64,000 nt of DNA from Clostridium isatidis (GTDB lineage Bacteria; Bacillota; Clostridia; Clostridiales; Clostridiaceae): positions 82,001 through 146,000 of the forward strand of contig NZ_CP016786.1 of the NCBI RefSeq assembly GCF_002285495.1. The letters are read 5' to 3'. Positions 45,607 to 55,119 of this stretch are shown here, piece after piece. The notes below the pieces were generated by a model. That model was given only the letters and a program-made list of their open reading frames with translations. It was not told the origin of the DNA and searched no databases. Each line of letters begins with the position of its first letter. Position 1 is the first letter of the stretch. The position numbers were made by a program, and so were the translations under genes.

Positions 45607-47484
45607 GGGCTGTCGCATTAGCGGGTGAAAAAAACGCTAGCGACAGCTCCTATTTTTCAATAAAAAGAGAAGATTCGAATCTTTGCTGACAAAATAAAAT
45701 TATTTCTTAAAAAAGGCGCACTTTAATAAGCCTAAGAAAAAAGACTTTTTTAAAATTAATTATGCAGTTTTCTTTATTTCAAATAAATGTTGTCCAGTTC
45801 GGCCTGCTTGGATTTTTCTATGAATTTTATTTATATTATGAGCCATTGCAAGCAATGTACTTTCGGCTAAAACATTTCTTTGTCCACGACACATGAACCT
45901 TCTAAAATTCATATCTTGTTTAACTTGCGCAAAGGAACCTTCTGCTTGAATACTCCTATTCATTCTTAGCAAGCAACCTTCATCACTAATTATTCTCTCT
46001 AAGTCTTCTTTTCTTTGACGATTAAATTTTTTTGAGGTTTCAAATTTTTTAGTTCTTTCTTCTAAAGGTGTTTTGCAATTATTTCCTTTAATGCATTTGC
46101 TTTTATATTTACAATCACTACAATCTTCACATGTATAAATTGTTTTTTCACTTTCATATCCTGTTTTTTGATTTTCTTAATTTTACGCCTTCCATTTTTA
46201 ACTTTTTACCATTCTGACATATGAAAATATCATTTTCAGGATTATAATCCATATTTTCTATTTTACCAATATCATTTTTATATTTTCTCGTTTTTGATAA
46301 TTCGTAGTTAGCAGGTTTAATAAATGCTATTTGATTATTATCTTCAATAAAAGAATAATTTTCTTCACTTTCATATCCAGCATCAGCAACAATTTTTAAG
46401 TATTTAAAATTTAAATGTTCCTCCATAGTTTTTAAAAATGGTATTAGAGTCGTTGTGTCTGTGGGCTGAGGCCCTACCGTAAGCCAAGTAATGTATTCTG
46501 AATCTACTCCATGTTGTACATTATAAGCAGGTTTAAGTTGTCCATTTTTCATAGCATCTTCCTTCATTCTCATAAATGTAGCATCAGTATCTGTTTTTGA
46601 ATAGCTATTTCTATCACCGCAAGTGTACACTTTCTGATTATATTCTTTAAATTTTGAAAGATACTCTTCAAGTTTTTCTATAGACTTTTGTAGTGTAGTT
46701 TTTCTTTTACCACATCCGTGGACGAATTCTATACCTTCTGATCTCTTCAACTCATAAAGCTTTTTTTTAGCTTCTTCACATGTTTAATTTCTACTTTATC
46801 TTTATAAATTAATTTAATTCCATAAAGTTCTTCAGATTCTTTTACAAGGTCGGCTAATTTAATTAATAACTTTGCCATGTTTTTGTAACAGCTTTTTTCC
46901 AAACAAAAGTATATTTATTTGCACAAGCTTCTATTTTAGTACCATCAATAAATATGTTGTTACCTGATACTTCTCCTATTTTATAAAGAAAATTAGTCAT
47001 TTCAGCTAAAATCTTTTCAGAACATGGGGCGAAATGTAAACTTCTAAACCTTGCAAATGTTGAGTGATCCGGAGCGGAAGCCCCTTCTAGTAAAAACATA
47101 AAATTTATATCTCTACGGCAAGCTAGCTCAATATCACGTGGAAGAATAAATTCCATTCATATAAGCGTATAGCATAATTTTCAGCATTTTCATGGGCGAT
47201 ACTTGATTTTCTCTTATTCTAAAATAAGTAGAATATAGCTCAGTCAAATCCATCTCCTCTACAAACTGGCTTAGTAATCGCACAGAATCATTACTTGGAA
47301 TTATGCAATCAATATCAAAAGGAAGTTTTAGTTGATAAACCTTTTGATTTAAAGTATAATTTTTCGTAAGATTTTTTTTATAGGCATGAAAAATATTTTA
47401 CCATAAATCCTAGACTTTTAAAGTCTGGGATTTATTTTTTTCATCAAAAAGGAGCTTCACACTAATTATTTAGTGCGACAGCCC
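45607..47484 (-). mobile_element. IS1182-family insertion sequence, degenerate
   Basis: The ends are GGGCTGTCGCATTA (45607-45620) and the complementary TAGTGCGACAGCCC (47471-47484), a 14-bp inverted repeat with one mismatch. The length of 1878 bp fits IS1182. The single transposase gene lies on the minus strand and is broken. The left end also forms a terminator-like hairpin (GCTGTCGC...GCGACAGC). It lies 26 bases from the stop codon of asnS. I could not identify a target duplication with confidence. Confidence 0.85.
45760..47385 (-). pseudogene. IS1182 transposase, frameshifted
   Basis: Pieces in order on the minus strand are an N-terminal part (about 47385-47160: QLKLPFDIDCIIPSNDSVRL...), one from 47156 (IELACRRDINFMFLLEGASAPDHSTFARFR), one from 46750 to 46154 (YKVYTCGDRNSYSKTDTDAT; VVADAGYESEENY), and a C-terminal part from 45972 (SFAQVKQDMNFRRFMCRGQ). 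They sit in different frames, so at least three frameshifts have occurred. The order and family features match IS1182 DDE transposases. Confidence 0.85.
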
Positions 47485-47510
47485 TTTTAAATATATAAAT
47501 ATTAACATTT

Positions 47511-48903
47511 TTAGAATTCTGCAGTTCCTGTAGTTCTTGGGAATGGAATTACATCTCTTATATTAGTCATACCAGTAATGTACATTATAAGTCTTTCAAA
47601 ACCTAAACCAAAGCCAGAGTGTTTAGTTTCTCCGTATTTTCTAAGTTCTAAGTACCACAGTAGTCTTCTTCCTTTAGACCTAGTTCAGCCATTCTGCTCT
47701 TTAATACATCTAATCTTTCTTCTCTTTGGCTTCCACCGATAAGTTCTCCTATTCCTGGAACTAGAAGGTCAGTTGCTGCAACTGTTTTTCCGTCATCATT
47801 AAGTCTCATATAGAAGGCCTTAATATCCTTTGGATAGTCAGTTACGAATACTGGTTTTTTAAAGTGTTCTTCTGTTAAATATCTTTCATGTTCAGTTTGA
47901 AGATCTACTCCCATTCAACTGGATATTCAAATTTTTTATCTGCATTCTTTAATATTTCAATAGCTTCTGTGTAAGTAACACGACCAAAATCTGAATTTAT
48001 AACATGGTTTAATCTGTCAAGAATTCCCTTGTCAATAAATTGGTTAAAGAAAGCCATTTCTTCTGGACATTCAGATAAAACATATTCCAATACATATTTA
48101 AGCATATCTTCTGCAAGTTCCATATCATCTTCTAAATCAGCAAAAGCTATTTCTGGTTCTACCATCCAGAATTCAGCGGCATGTCTTGCAGTGTTTGAAT
48201 TTTCTGCTCTAAATGTTGGTCCAAAGGTATATATATTTCTAAAGGCTAATGCATAGCATTCTCCATTTAATTGGCCTGATACTGTAAGGTTCGCTTCCTT
48301 TCCAAAGAAGTCTTCCTTAAAGTCTATCTTTCCATCTTCAGTTTTTGGTACATTATGAAGGTCTAAAGTTGTAACCCTAAACATTTCTCCAGCACCTTCA
48401 GCATCACTTCCAGTTATTATTGGAGTGTTAGTGTAAACAAATCCTCTTTCTTGGAAGAACTTGTGTATAGCATAAGCTGCTACTGAACGTACTCTAAATA
48501 CTGCTGAAAAGGCATTACTTCTAGGTCTTAAATGAGCTATTGTTCTTAAGTATTCAAAAGTATGTCTTTTCTTTTGAAGAGGATAATCTGAACTAGACAT
48601 ACCTTCAACGATTACTTCTTTAGCTTGAATCTCAAAAGGCTGCTTAGCTTGAGGTGTAGCAACTAAAGTACCTATAACAGATATTGATGAGCTTATAGGT
48701 AGTTTTGAAATTTGCGCAAAGTTTGGAAGTTCATTAGAAATAACAACTTGAATGTTCTTGAAAAAGCTTCCGTCATTAACTTCAATAAATCCAAAGGCAT
48801 TTGAAGCTCTTAAAGTTCTTATCCATCCAGAAATCTTTACTTCTTTATCTAAATATTCATCTTGCTTTCTATAAAGTGATTTAACTAAAACAACTTTATT
48901 CAT
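47511..48903 (-). pseudogene. asnS: Asparaginyl-tRNA synthetase with two frameshifts
   Basis: The N-terminal 330 residues carry the OB-fold ([21 protein letters not shown]) and class II motifs ([21 protein letters not shown]), then stop at EYPVEWE. One missing G near 47909 would continue into [21 protein letters not shown] second missing G near 47657 would restore [31 protein letters not shown] up to the stop at 47511. The repaired protein would be 464 residues, normal for AsnRS. Either the gene is inactive or the two errors are in the sequence; both fall in G runs. It lies behind an Asn T-box. Confidence 0.85.
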
Positions 48904-48943
48904 GATAATTTCCTCCTAATAATATTATTATCAATAATATAAT

Positions 48944-49220
48944 AAAAAAACCTTTCATCCCATAAATAAGGGACGAAAGGATAAATTTCGCGGTACCACC
49001 CAAATTGCTAAAAAATAGCCACTCTGCTGACATAATAATGCCATTCAAAAGATATCGGTTTGAAGCCGTCTAAGTCTACTTAAGTGATAAAATCACTTGT
49101 TCGGTTAGATGCTCAGAGATGTTCTTCACTAATTGCTTCGTATAAGGCTCACACCATCCCTTACTCGCTTAAACTACTTCAAATCAGCTACTCTTCTCGT
49201 CATCGCATTAATTATATTAA
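48944..49220 (-). ncRNA. T-box leader, asparagine specifier
   Basis: On the minus strand the leader has AGAGTAG, AAGGGATGGTGTGAG, specifier AAC (49121-49123, in GAAG-AAC-ATCTCTGAGC) and the perfect T-box GGGTGGTACCGCG (48989-49002). A terminator follows, CCTTTCGTCCC...GGGATGAAAGG plus TTTTTTT (48944-48980). The AAC specifier agrees with asnS downstream. Confidence 0.95.
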
Positions 49221-49313
49221 TTTTATGGTATTAATTTTGATTTTACACCAATTTACTAACATTTGCAACTTAAAATCATATTATAGTTAAAGGAAATATT
49301 TTAGGGGGATTTT

Positions 49314-49736
49314 ATGGGAAGGGAAGATTTTTTAGAAAGGAAGTTTATAGAATTAAATGAGTTAAAATCAAGATTAATAACATATCCAGAAGATTATAAG
49401 GAAAACATAATTGAAGCTTTTAGAAAGGTCTGTAATCAGATTGAAATTTATTTGGAGGTTTCAACTTTTGAAAGATATAATAAAATGAATGAATTTATTA
49501 ATTTAACAAGGGAAGAACTTAAATTATACGATGGAAAAGAGGAGAGACCAGCTTATATTGTAGTTGATGGAATAGTATATGATATAACAGAATCAGAAGA
49601 ATGGAAACATGCAAAGTATTTGGGGGCAAGGGCTGGGAAGGATTATACAGACTTATTTAAAAGAGGAAAGGAAGAGTGTATGACTATGTTATCAAGTTTT
49701 AAAGTCATTGGTGTAATTAAGGAGAATATGAAATAA
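49314..49736 (+). CDS. Cytochrome b5-like heme/steroid-binding domain protein
   Basis: A 140-residue protein. Residues 1-60 are a helical, charged part. From residue 62, LTREELKLYDGKEERPAYIVVDGIVYDITESEEWK is the clostridial cytochrome b5 domain, ending RAGKDYTDLFKRGKEECMTMLSSFKVIGV. One candidate heme His (residue 97 in EEWKHAKYLG) is present; a second conserved His is not obvious, so heme binding is uncertain. GGGGG precedes the ATG. It stands alone. Confidence 0.75.
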   Translation: MGREDFLERKFIELNELKSRLITYPEDYKENIIEAFRKVCNQIEIYLEVSTFERYNKMNEFINLTREELKLYDGKEERPAYIVVDGIVYDITESEEWKHAKYLGARAGKDYTDLFKRGKEECMTMLSSFKVIGVIKENMK

Positions 49737-49766
49737 AAGTGGAGCTGAATTATTCAGTTCCACTTT
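49736..49766. terminator. Bidirectional intrinsic terminator
   Basis: AAAGTGGAGCTGAAT/ATTCAGTTCCACTTT between convergent genes. One G-T pair only. Confidence 0.85.
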
Positions 49767-50448
49767 CATAAGAAGCAACTAAAGAATTTGGGAAATTAAG
49801 CATTTTAGCATCCTTAACTATTTTTTGATAATCATATTCTAATTCTCTAAATTTAACATCTACATTTTTATTTTCATCAATATTAAGTATTGCATAAGTT
49901 ATATTAGGCCTGCCTATTTTAGGTTTACCAACACTGCCAGGATTAATAAAAAGTTTATTATTAAACTTTTTATAAGAAGGTATGTGAGTATGTCCGCAAA
50001 CAAGAATATCTTCTTTTAAGTTTTCCATAATATTTTTAGTATTTTCTTTATCCTCATATAGATATTCATTTATTGTATTTGGACTTCCATGAGTAAATTT
50101 AATTTTAACTCCATTTATATCGTAGTCTAAGAATGTTGGTAAAGAGGATAGATAATATTTATTTGAAGTTCTAACTTCATTAGAAGCCCATGGAAGAGCA
50201 AAGGAATTAACACTATTATTTCTTATAAAGGTGAAATCACCATCAACTACGGAGGCATCATAGTTTCCTTTTAAACAAGGGATATCTCTTCTTTTTATTA
50301 AGGCTATAACTTCATTAGGATGAGGTCCATATCCAACTAAATCTCCAAGACAAATAGTTAAATCTACTTTTTGCAAATCTATATCCTCAAAGGTTTTCAT
50401 TAGTGCATAAATATTTCCATGTATATCTGAAATTACTGCAATTTTCAT
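49750..50448 (-). CDS. Calcineurin-like metallophosphoesterase (YfcE type)
   Basis: A 232-residue phosphoesterase with all five blocks: ISDIHGN, GDLVGYGPHPNE, KGNYD, HGSP and CGHTHIPSY, followed by NPGSVGKPK. Members hydrolyse phosphodiesters with two metals; the natural substrate is unknown. GGAGGACAATCTATG gives a good ribosome site on the minus strand. It is divergent from the M24 gene at 50585. Confidence 0.88.
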   Translation of the reverse strand: MKIAVISDIHGNIYALMKTFEDIDLQKVDLTICLGDLVGYGPHPNEVIALIKRRDIPCLKGNYDASVVDGDFTFIRNNSVNSFALPWASNEVRTSNKYYLSSLPTFLDYDINGVKIKFTHGSPNTINEYLYEDKENTKNIMENLKEDILVCGHTHIPSYKKFNNKLFINPGSVGKPKIGRPNITYAILNIDENKNVDVKFRELEYDYQKIVKDAKMLNFPNSLVASYESGTE

Positions 50449-50584
50449 AGATTGTCCTCCTAAAAATTTCTAATTAAGATTATACCATTTTAGTTATTTT
50501 ATATAAATAATTTTATATTACAAAATAGATATTATTTTTATGATGAGTTATATTAAATATATAAATAAATTTAGGAGGAAAAGG

Positions 50585-51664
50585 ATGAAAGAAAATAGAA
50601 TTAAAAGGCTTTTATGCTTAATGAAAGAACAAAATTTAGAGCAAATTATTGTAACTTCTTCACCAGACTTATTTTATCTAACTGGTAAATGGTTTTCTAC
50701 AGGTGAAAGAATGATTGCTCTATATTTAAATATAGATGGAAATCATAGGTTTATAGTAAATAAGTTATTTCCGATATATGAAGATTTAGGACTAGATATT
50801 ATTTGGTATTCAGATGAGGAAGATCCAATAAAGCTATTATCAACAGTTGTGGACAAAACTAAAGTTTTAGGTGTGGATAAAAGTTGGCCAGCACATTTTT
50901 TAATTAGATTAATGGATATTAAGGGAGCTAAAGCTTTTGTGAATTCTTCCTTGATTTTAGATAGACTAAGAATGATAAAAGATGAAGAAGAAATTGATTT
51001 AATGAGAAAATCTTCTGAAATAAATGATAAGGTAATGCTTGATTTATGGAATAATTTAAAGGAAGGGGAAACAGAAAGATATTATAGTAATCTTTTAAAG
51101 GAAATCTATGAAGGCTATGGAGTAAGCAAATTTTCCTTTGATCCAATAGTTGCAGTGTCACCAAATGGGGCAGATCCTCATCATGAATGTGATAATACTA
51201 AAATAACTAAAGGAAAGAGTATAGTTTTAGATATTGGTGGAGTTTATAATTACTATTGTTCAGATATGACAAGAACTGTATTTTTTGGGGAAGCTCCAAG
51301 CAAGAGACATGAGGAAATTTATAATATAGTAAAGGAAGCAAATTTAAGGGCTATAAGCAGAGTAAAGGAAGGGGTTAAGTTTTCAGATATAGATAAGGTT
51401 GCTAGAAGTTTTATCGAGGAAGCAGGTTATGGAGAATACTTTACCCATAGAACAGGACATAGTATTGGAATAGAAGATCATGATTTTGGTGATGTTAGTT
51501 CTGTAAATCATGAGGAAGTTAAAGCAGGAATGATATTTTCTATTGAACCTGGAATTTACTTAAAAGATGATATTGGAGTTAGAATAGAAGATTTAGTACT
51601 TGTTACTAAGGACGGATGTGAGCTTTTAAATAAGGTTAGTAAGGAAATAACAATAATTAAGTAA
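50585..51664 (+). CDS. Xaa-Pro peptidase family protein (M24)
   Basis: A 359-residue two-domain M24B peptidase. The catalytic domain has LDIGGVYNYYCSDMTRTVFFG (two Asp), HRTGHSIGIEDHD (His), IEPGIYL (Glu) and GVRIEDL (Glu). The start is at 50585 behind GGAGG, not at the frame opening at 50540. It is the third M24 peptidase of the window and is closest to PepQ-like forms. Confidence 0.88.
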   Translation: MKENRIKRLLCLMKEQNLEQIIVTSSPDLFYLTGKWFSTGERMIALYLNIDGNHRFIVNKLFPIYEDLGLDIIWYSDEEDPIKLLSTVVDKTKVLGVDKSWPAHFLIRLMDIKGAKAFVNSSLILDRLRMIKDEEEIDLMRKSSEINDKVMLDLWNNLKEGETERYYSNLLKEIYEGYGVSKFSFDPIVAVSPNGADPHHECDNTKITKGKSIVLDIGGVYNYYCSDMTRTVFFGEAPSKRHEEIYNIVKEANLRAISRVKEGVKFSDIDKVARSFIEEAGYGEYFTHRTGHSIGIEDHDFGDVSSVNHEEVKAGMIFSIEPGIYLKDDIGVRIEDLVLVTKDGCELLNKVSKEITIIK

Positions 51665-51696
51665 AAAGTAATAGGTAATAAGAAAGAATGCTTTAG

Positions 51697-51732
51697 AAGC
51701 TGAAGGTTAGATTTTTACTAACTTTCAGCTTT
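51697..51732 (+). terminator. Intrinsic terminator
   Basis: AAGCTGAAGGTTAG...CTAACTTTCAGCTT stem. The tail is only weakly T-rich. Confidence 0.75.
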
Positions 51733-51744
51733 ATTGTATTTTGA

Positions 51745-51790
51745 ATACCACAGGTTTTACCTGTGGTTCTAAAAGGCTTTTAGATATGAG
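51745..51790. mobile_element. Possible IS200/IS605-type end remnant
   Basis: ACCACAGGTTTTACCTGTGGT is a hairpin like the subterminal palindrome of IS200-type elements, flanked by TCTAAAAGGCTTTTAGA-like bases. No transposase is attached. The surrounding 51791-52049 holds no gene; it shows two copies of CAGAACCTG (about 51915 and 51946). Confidence 0.4.
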
Positions 51791-52049
51791 TAGAAAAATA
51801 ATACCTCCATTATAAAAGTACTATGTTTGCCGACCAGAATTAAATATAAAGACCAGCTATTAAATGTCAATAGATAATTTAATTTATTTTACCTTTGGAA
51901 TTATAGAATTTCTGTCAGAACCTGTAAAGGGGAAAAACATCCTTGACAGAACCTGCCATAAATTCTTATGTGAAAATAGGCAAAACAAATAAGCCTAAAT
52001 TAGAGGCAAAGAAATTTAGGCTAGGATTAAACTTAGCTTAAGAAATACC

Positions 52050-52877
52050 TTATATATGAGGTACGTAGGGCTTGTTATCACGTAATACAGCGAATATAAT
52101 GTTGCACATCTTTCTAGCAACTGCACCTACAGCTGTTAAATGATGTTTTCCACGTGATTTAAGTGACTGATAATATACAGATAATGCTGGATCTTTAAAA
52201 GCTGCAACAGTAGCAGCTAACCAAATTGCTCTACGAAGATATGGAGAACCACGTTTTGAAATTTTAGTTTGAGTTCCAATGAAATCTCCATATTGTTTTA
52301 CAGCGACATCAAGTCCTGCATAAGCAACCAGTTGCGGAGCTGATTCAAAACGAGAAATATCACCAATTTCTCCAATGATTATGGCTCAAAGAACATCACC
52401 AATACCTGTAATCGTAGTGATTACTGAATTGGTCCTATGAAGCAAGGTTGAAATTTCAATTTCTAGTTCCTCAAGTTGATCTTCGATAAAGTTAATTTGA
52501 GCAATAATTTGTTTAATTTGAAATGCAAAGGCATTCTTTGCAAAACTTACTCCAAATGTATTAGAGGCAGACTCTTGTATTTCATTAGCTTTTGAAATAC
52601 CAAATCGACCTTTACTTGCTTTTGATAAAAGCTCAACAAGAGTGTCTGTATCTATGGACAACATGTCCTCAGGAGTAGGATATTTAGATAGAATCTCTCT
52701 CGAGGTAACTCCAAAAGTATCTGAAAAAAGCTTGGAGTACTCAAGCAAAGAAACTAATTTAGCACAACCTGCTTGAGAGTTTGAAAAGGAAATACTTTTA
52801 TCAAGAAGCTTACCAGTAGAATTAATAATAGAAGCTTCGTGGTTTTTCTTAGCAATATCAATACCAACATAAAACAT
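52050..52877 (-). pseudogene. IS110-family transposase, internally deleted and interrupted
   Basis: The N-terminal DEDD domain opens YVGIDIAKKNHEASIIN. After about 45 residues it jumps to SKLFSDTFGVTSREILSKYP, so a central stretch that normally carries DEDD residues is missing. The frame is then interrupted by TGA at 52386-52388 (GDVL-stop-AIIIGEIGDISRFESAPQL). The C-terminal transposase_20 domain continues to 52050 (SKRGSPYLRRAIWLAA). It is not functional as it stands. Confidence 0.85.
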
Positions 52878-53132
52878 AAAATCACCAGCTTTTAAAATAT
52901 TAACAGATAAAGTCTAGAACCTCTTTACTTTACACAATACAACCTCGTTAGATATTCAGTAACTAGGTACTATCCAGCTCATTCGCATATGGATGTAAAG
53001 AAGAGGCGTAACCCTTCATTAGGAAGACTAGGCTTCAAGGAGGTGAACTACGACCTCTATCTGTACAAATATTATCTCATAAGACTTATGAGATAGAAAA
53101 GAAAATATAGTTTTTAAACTATGACTTTATTA
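52878..53132 (-). mobile_element. Non-coding end of the IS110 element (possible bridge RNA region)
   Basis: About 250 bases upstream of the IS110 start contain no gene but several inverted repeats (for example TCTCATAAG/CTTATGAGA near 53074-53094, and TTTTTAAACTATG). In IS110-group elements this long non-coding end encodes a structured bridge RNA that guides recombination. The exact left boundary is not certain. The rest, 53133-53305, shows two similar ribosome-site blocks (ATTATACGAGGAGG at about 53133 and ATTATACGAGGGAGG at about 53283). Confidence 0.5.
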
Positions 53133-53305
53133 TACGAGGAGGAAACCGATAACCACACTATCATGCGAGAATTAAATCTCAATAATTATAACATATTTTT
53201 AGCTAAAGCTTCTGGACTAGGGAGAAACCCTATTTCAGCTTTAAGATATAAGCTTTAAGAAATGAAAGATTTATTAAGTATATTATACGAGGGAGGAAGT
53301 TAAGG

Positions 53306-54718
53306 ATGGCAAGAAACATTACAGTTATACCTGCAAGAGCAAACAGGAGCAATCTGGCAGAGCAGATATAGCCGCAGAAAAAGAGAATGGCGGCCTATTG
53401 CAGAGTATCAACAGACCAATTAGAACAGTTATCAAGCTATGAAGCACAGGTAGCTTATTATACATCCTATATAACAAATCATCCAGATTATGAATTCGGA
53501 GGAATTTATGCAGATGAGGGGATTTCAGGAACAAACACTAAAAAGAGAGAACAGTTCAATAAAATGATAGAAGACTGCAAAGCAGGGAAAATAGATATGA
53601 TTATAACCAAGTCTATATCAAGGTTTGCAAGAAATACACTTGATACTTTAAACTACGTAAGACAGCTTAAGGAATTAGGCATTGGAGTAATATTTGAAAA
53701 GGAGAATATAAATACATTAGATTCAAAGGGAGAAGTTTTATTAACAATTTTAAGTTCTCTAGCCCAAGATGAGTCAAGAAGTATAAGTGAAAACTCCACA
53801 TGGGGCATTAGAAGAAGGTTTGAACAGGGGAAACTTCATATAAATCATACTAAATTTTTAGGCTATGATAAAGATAAAGAAGGAAACCTTGTTATAAATG
53901 AAAAGCAGGCTAAAATTGTGAGAAGAATTTATAAAGATTACCTTGATGGTAAAGGTCCAAATAGAATTGCAAGAGAACTTGAAGAAGAAGGTGTTCCTAA
54001 CTGGAATGGGAAACCTAAGTGGTATGAAAGCAGTATAAGAAAGATACTCAGTAATGAAAAATATAAGGGAGATGCACTACTGCAAAAAACTTATACAGTT
54101 GATTTTTTAACCAAAAAAAGAGCAGTAAATAACGGTGAAGTTCCAATGTATTATGTAGAAGAAAGCCATCCTGCAATTATAGACAAAGAAATGCATACTG
54201 CAGTACAGCTTGAAATGGAGAGAAGAAGAGCTTTTGCAGAAAAATATAACATTAGTAAGCTTGATTATGCCACAGTTGATAATCCTTTTGCAGGAAGAGT
54301 TATCTGTGGACACTGCGGCAGTGCCTTTGGAAGAAAGGTGTGGAATTCTACTGATGAAAGGTTAAGAAGAGTGGTTTGGAGATGTAATAAAAAATATGAA
54401 GTAAAGGGAAAAAAGAGCTGTGAAAATAAGCATATAGATGATAAGATTTTGTATTATGCGTTTATAAATACGTTTAATGTGATGGTAGAGAATAAGGAAT
54501 ATTTTATTAATAAGTGGGAGAAAGAACTAAATAGTGAGAATGTATTGGTAAGATATAAAGCAAAGCAGTTTATGGTGATTTTAGCTGATGAAGATAAGTT
54601 AGAGGATTTTGATGTGATTATGTTTTTTAGGATTACTGAGAAAATAACGGTGTTTGATGGGCAGAAGATATTAGTTAGTTTGCTTGATGGGACGGAGATT
54701 GAGGTTGTAATTGAATAA
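53306..54718 (+). pseudogene. Large serine recombinase with an in-frame amber codon
   Basis: The natural start at 53306 (behind GGGAGG) gives MARNITVIPARANRSNLAEQI and then TAG at 53369-53371. The same frame continues from ATG 53387, AAYCRVSTDQLEQLSSYEAQ, with the nucleophile Ser in VSTD. The resolvase domain, a recombinase domain (to about residue 250) and a zinc ribbon (CGHCGSAFGR...CNKK...SCENK) follow; the protein ends at 54718. An internal start could rescue the protein since all of the catalytic part lies after 53387. This type mobilises ICEs and phage-like elements; no other ICE genes are here. Confidence 0.75.
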
Positions 54719-54878
54719 GGGATAATTTGCAACCAGCTGAAGATGGTGGAGCAATTCTTACTATATTTCTTATTTAAAATAATAGCATGGTATTAAATAA
54801 CTTTTTGTCATTCTGTGTCGTAAAATTTTACCAAAGAAATTATTGATATTTTTGTTATGGGGGGGGTAAAATTACAAA

Positions 54879-54897
54879 TGTAGACAAGTTGTCTACA
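54879..54897. promoter_or_regulatory. Perfect 19-bp palindrome
   Basis: TGTAGACAAGTTGTCTACA (9+1+9) lies 85 bases before the small peptide ORF. It could be a repressor operator or an IS-end structure. The rest of 54719-54878 holds no gene; it includes a run of eight G. Confidence 0.6.
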
Positions 54898-54909
54898 TAA
54901 AAAAGAATA

Positions 54910-54958
54910 AAAATCAAAGGGTAGCTGTCTTAGATATATAAAAAACTTTGACATTACC
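54910..54958. repeat. 49-bp repeat, copy 1 (putative IS end)
   Basis: 45 of 49 bases equal 62104-62152, same orientation. Read on the minus strand it begins GGTAATGTCAAAGTTTTTTA, like an IS terminal repeat (copy 2 reads GGTACTGTCAAAG). Copy 2 borders a degenerate transposase gene; copy 1 has none. Confidence 0.75.
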
Positions 54959-54981
54959 TTTTTAGAAAGGGGGGAGTAATA

Positions 54982-55050
54982 ATGATATATCAAGTTGAAA
55001 TTATTGAAGAAATAAAATCAGAAGACCTAGATATGGTTTGGATGGAGTAG
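54982..55050 (+). CDS. Candidate 22-residue precursor peptide
   Basis: A short frame starting with ATG 6 bases after AAAGGGGGGAG, an unusually strong ribosome site. The peptide is acidic (seven Asp/Glu before the end, one Lys) with a single Tyr at residue 3 and a single Trp at residue 20, and ends DLDMVWME. It has no Cys. It directly precedes an exporter and two radical SAM/SPASM proteins, the layout of RiPP precursors; PqqA is a family example of similar size. That it is translated and modified is an inference. No other small ORF with such a ribosome site was seen in the cassette. Confidence 0.6.
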   Translation: MIYQVEIIEEIKSEDLDMVWME

Positions 55051-55061
55051 AGTTCAAAGAA

Positions 55062-55089
55062 ATAACCGAAATAATTATATTTCGGTTAT
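55062..55089 (+). terminator. Hairpin between peptide ORF and exporter
   Basis: ATAACCGAAAT/ATTTCGGTTAT, an 11-bp perfect stem with a 6-base loop, without a long T-run (CTTAATATT follows). It would give partial termination or mRNA stabilisation, so more peptide mRNA than enzyme mRNA, as in many RiPP operons. Confidence 0.65.
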
Positions 55090-55119
55090 CTTAATATTAT
55101 TGTGCGAGGGATTAAAGTT

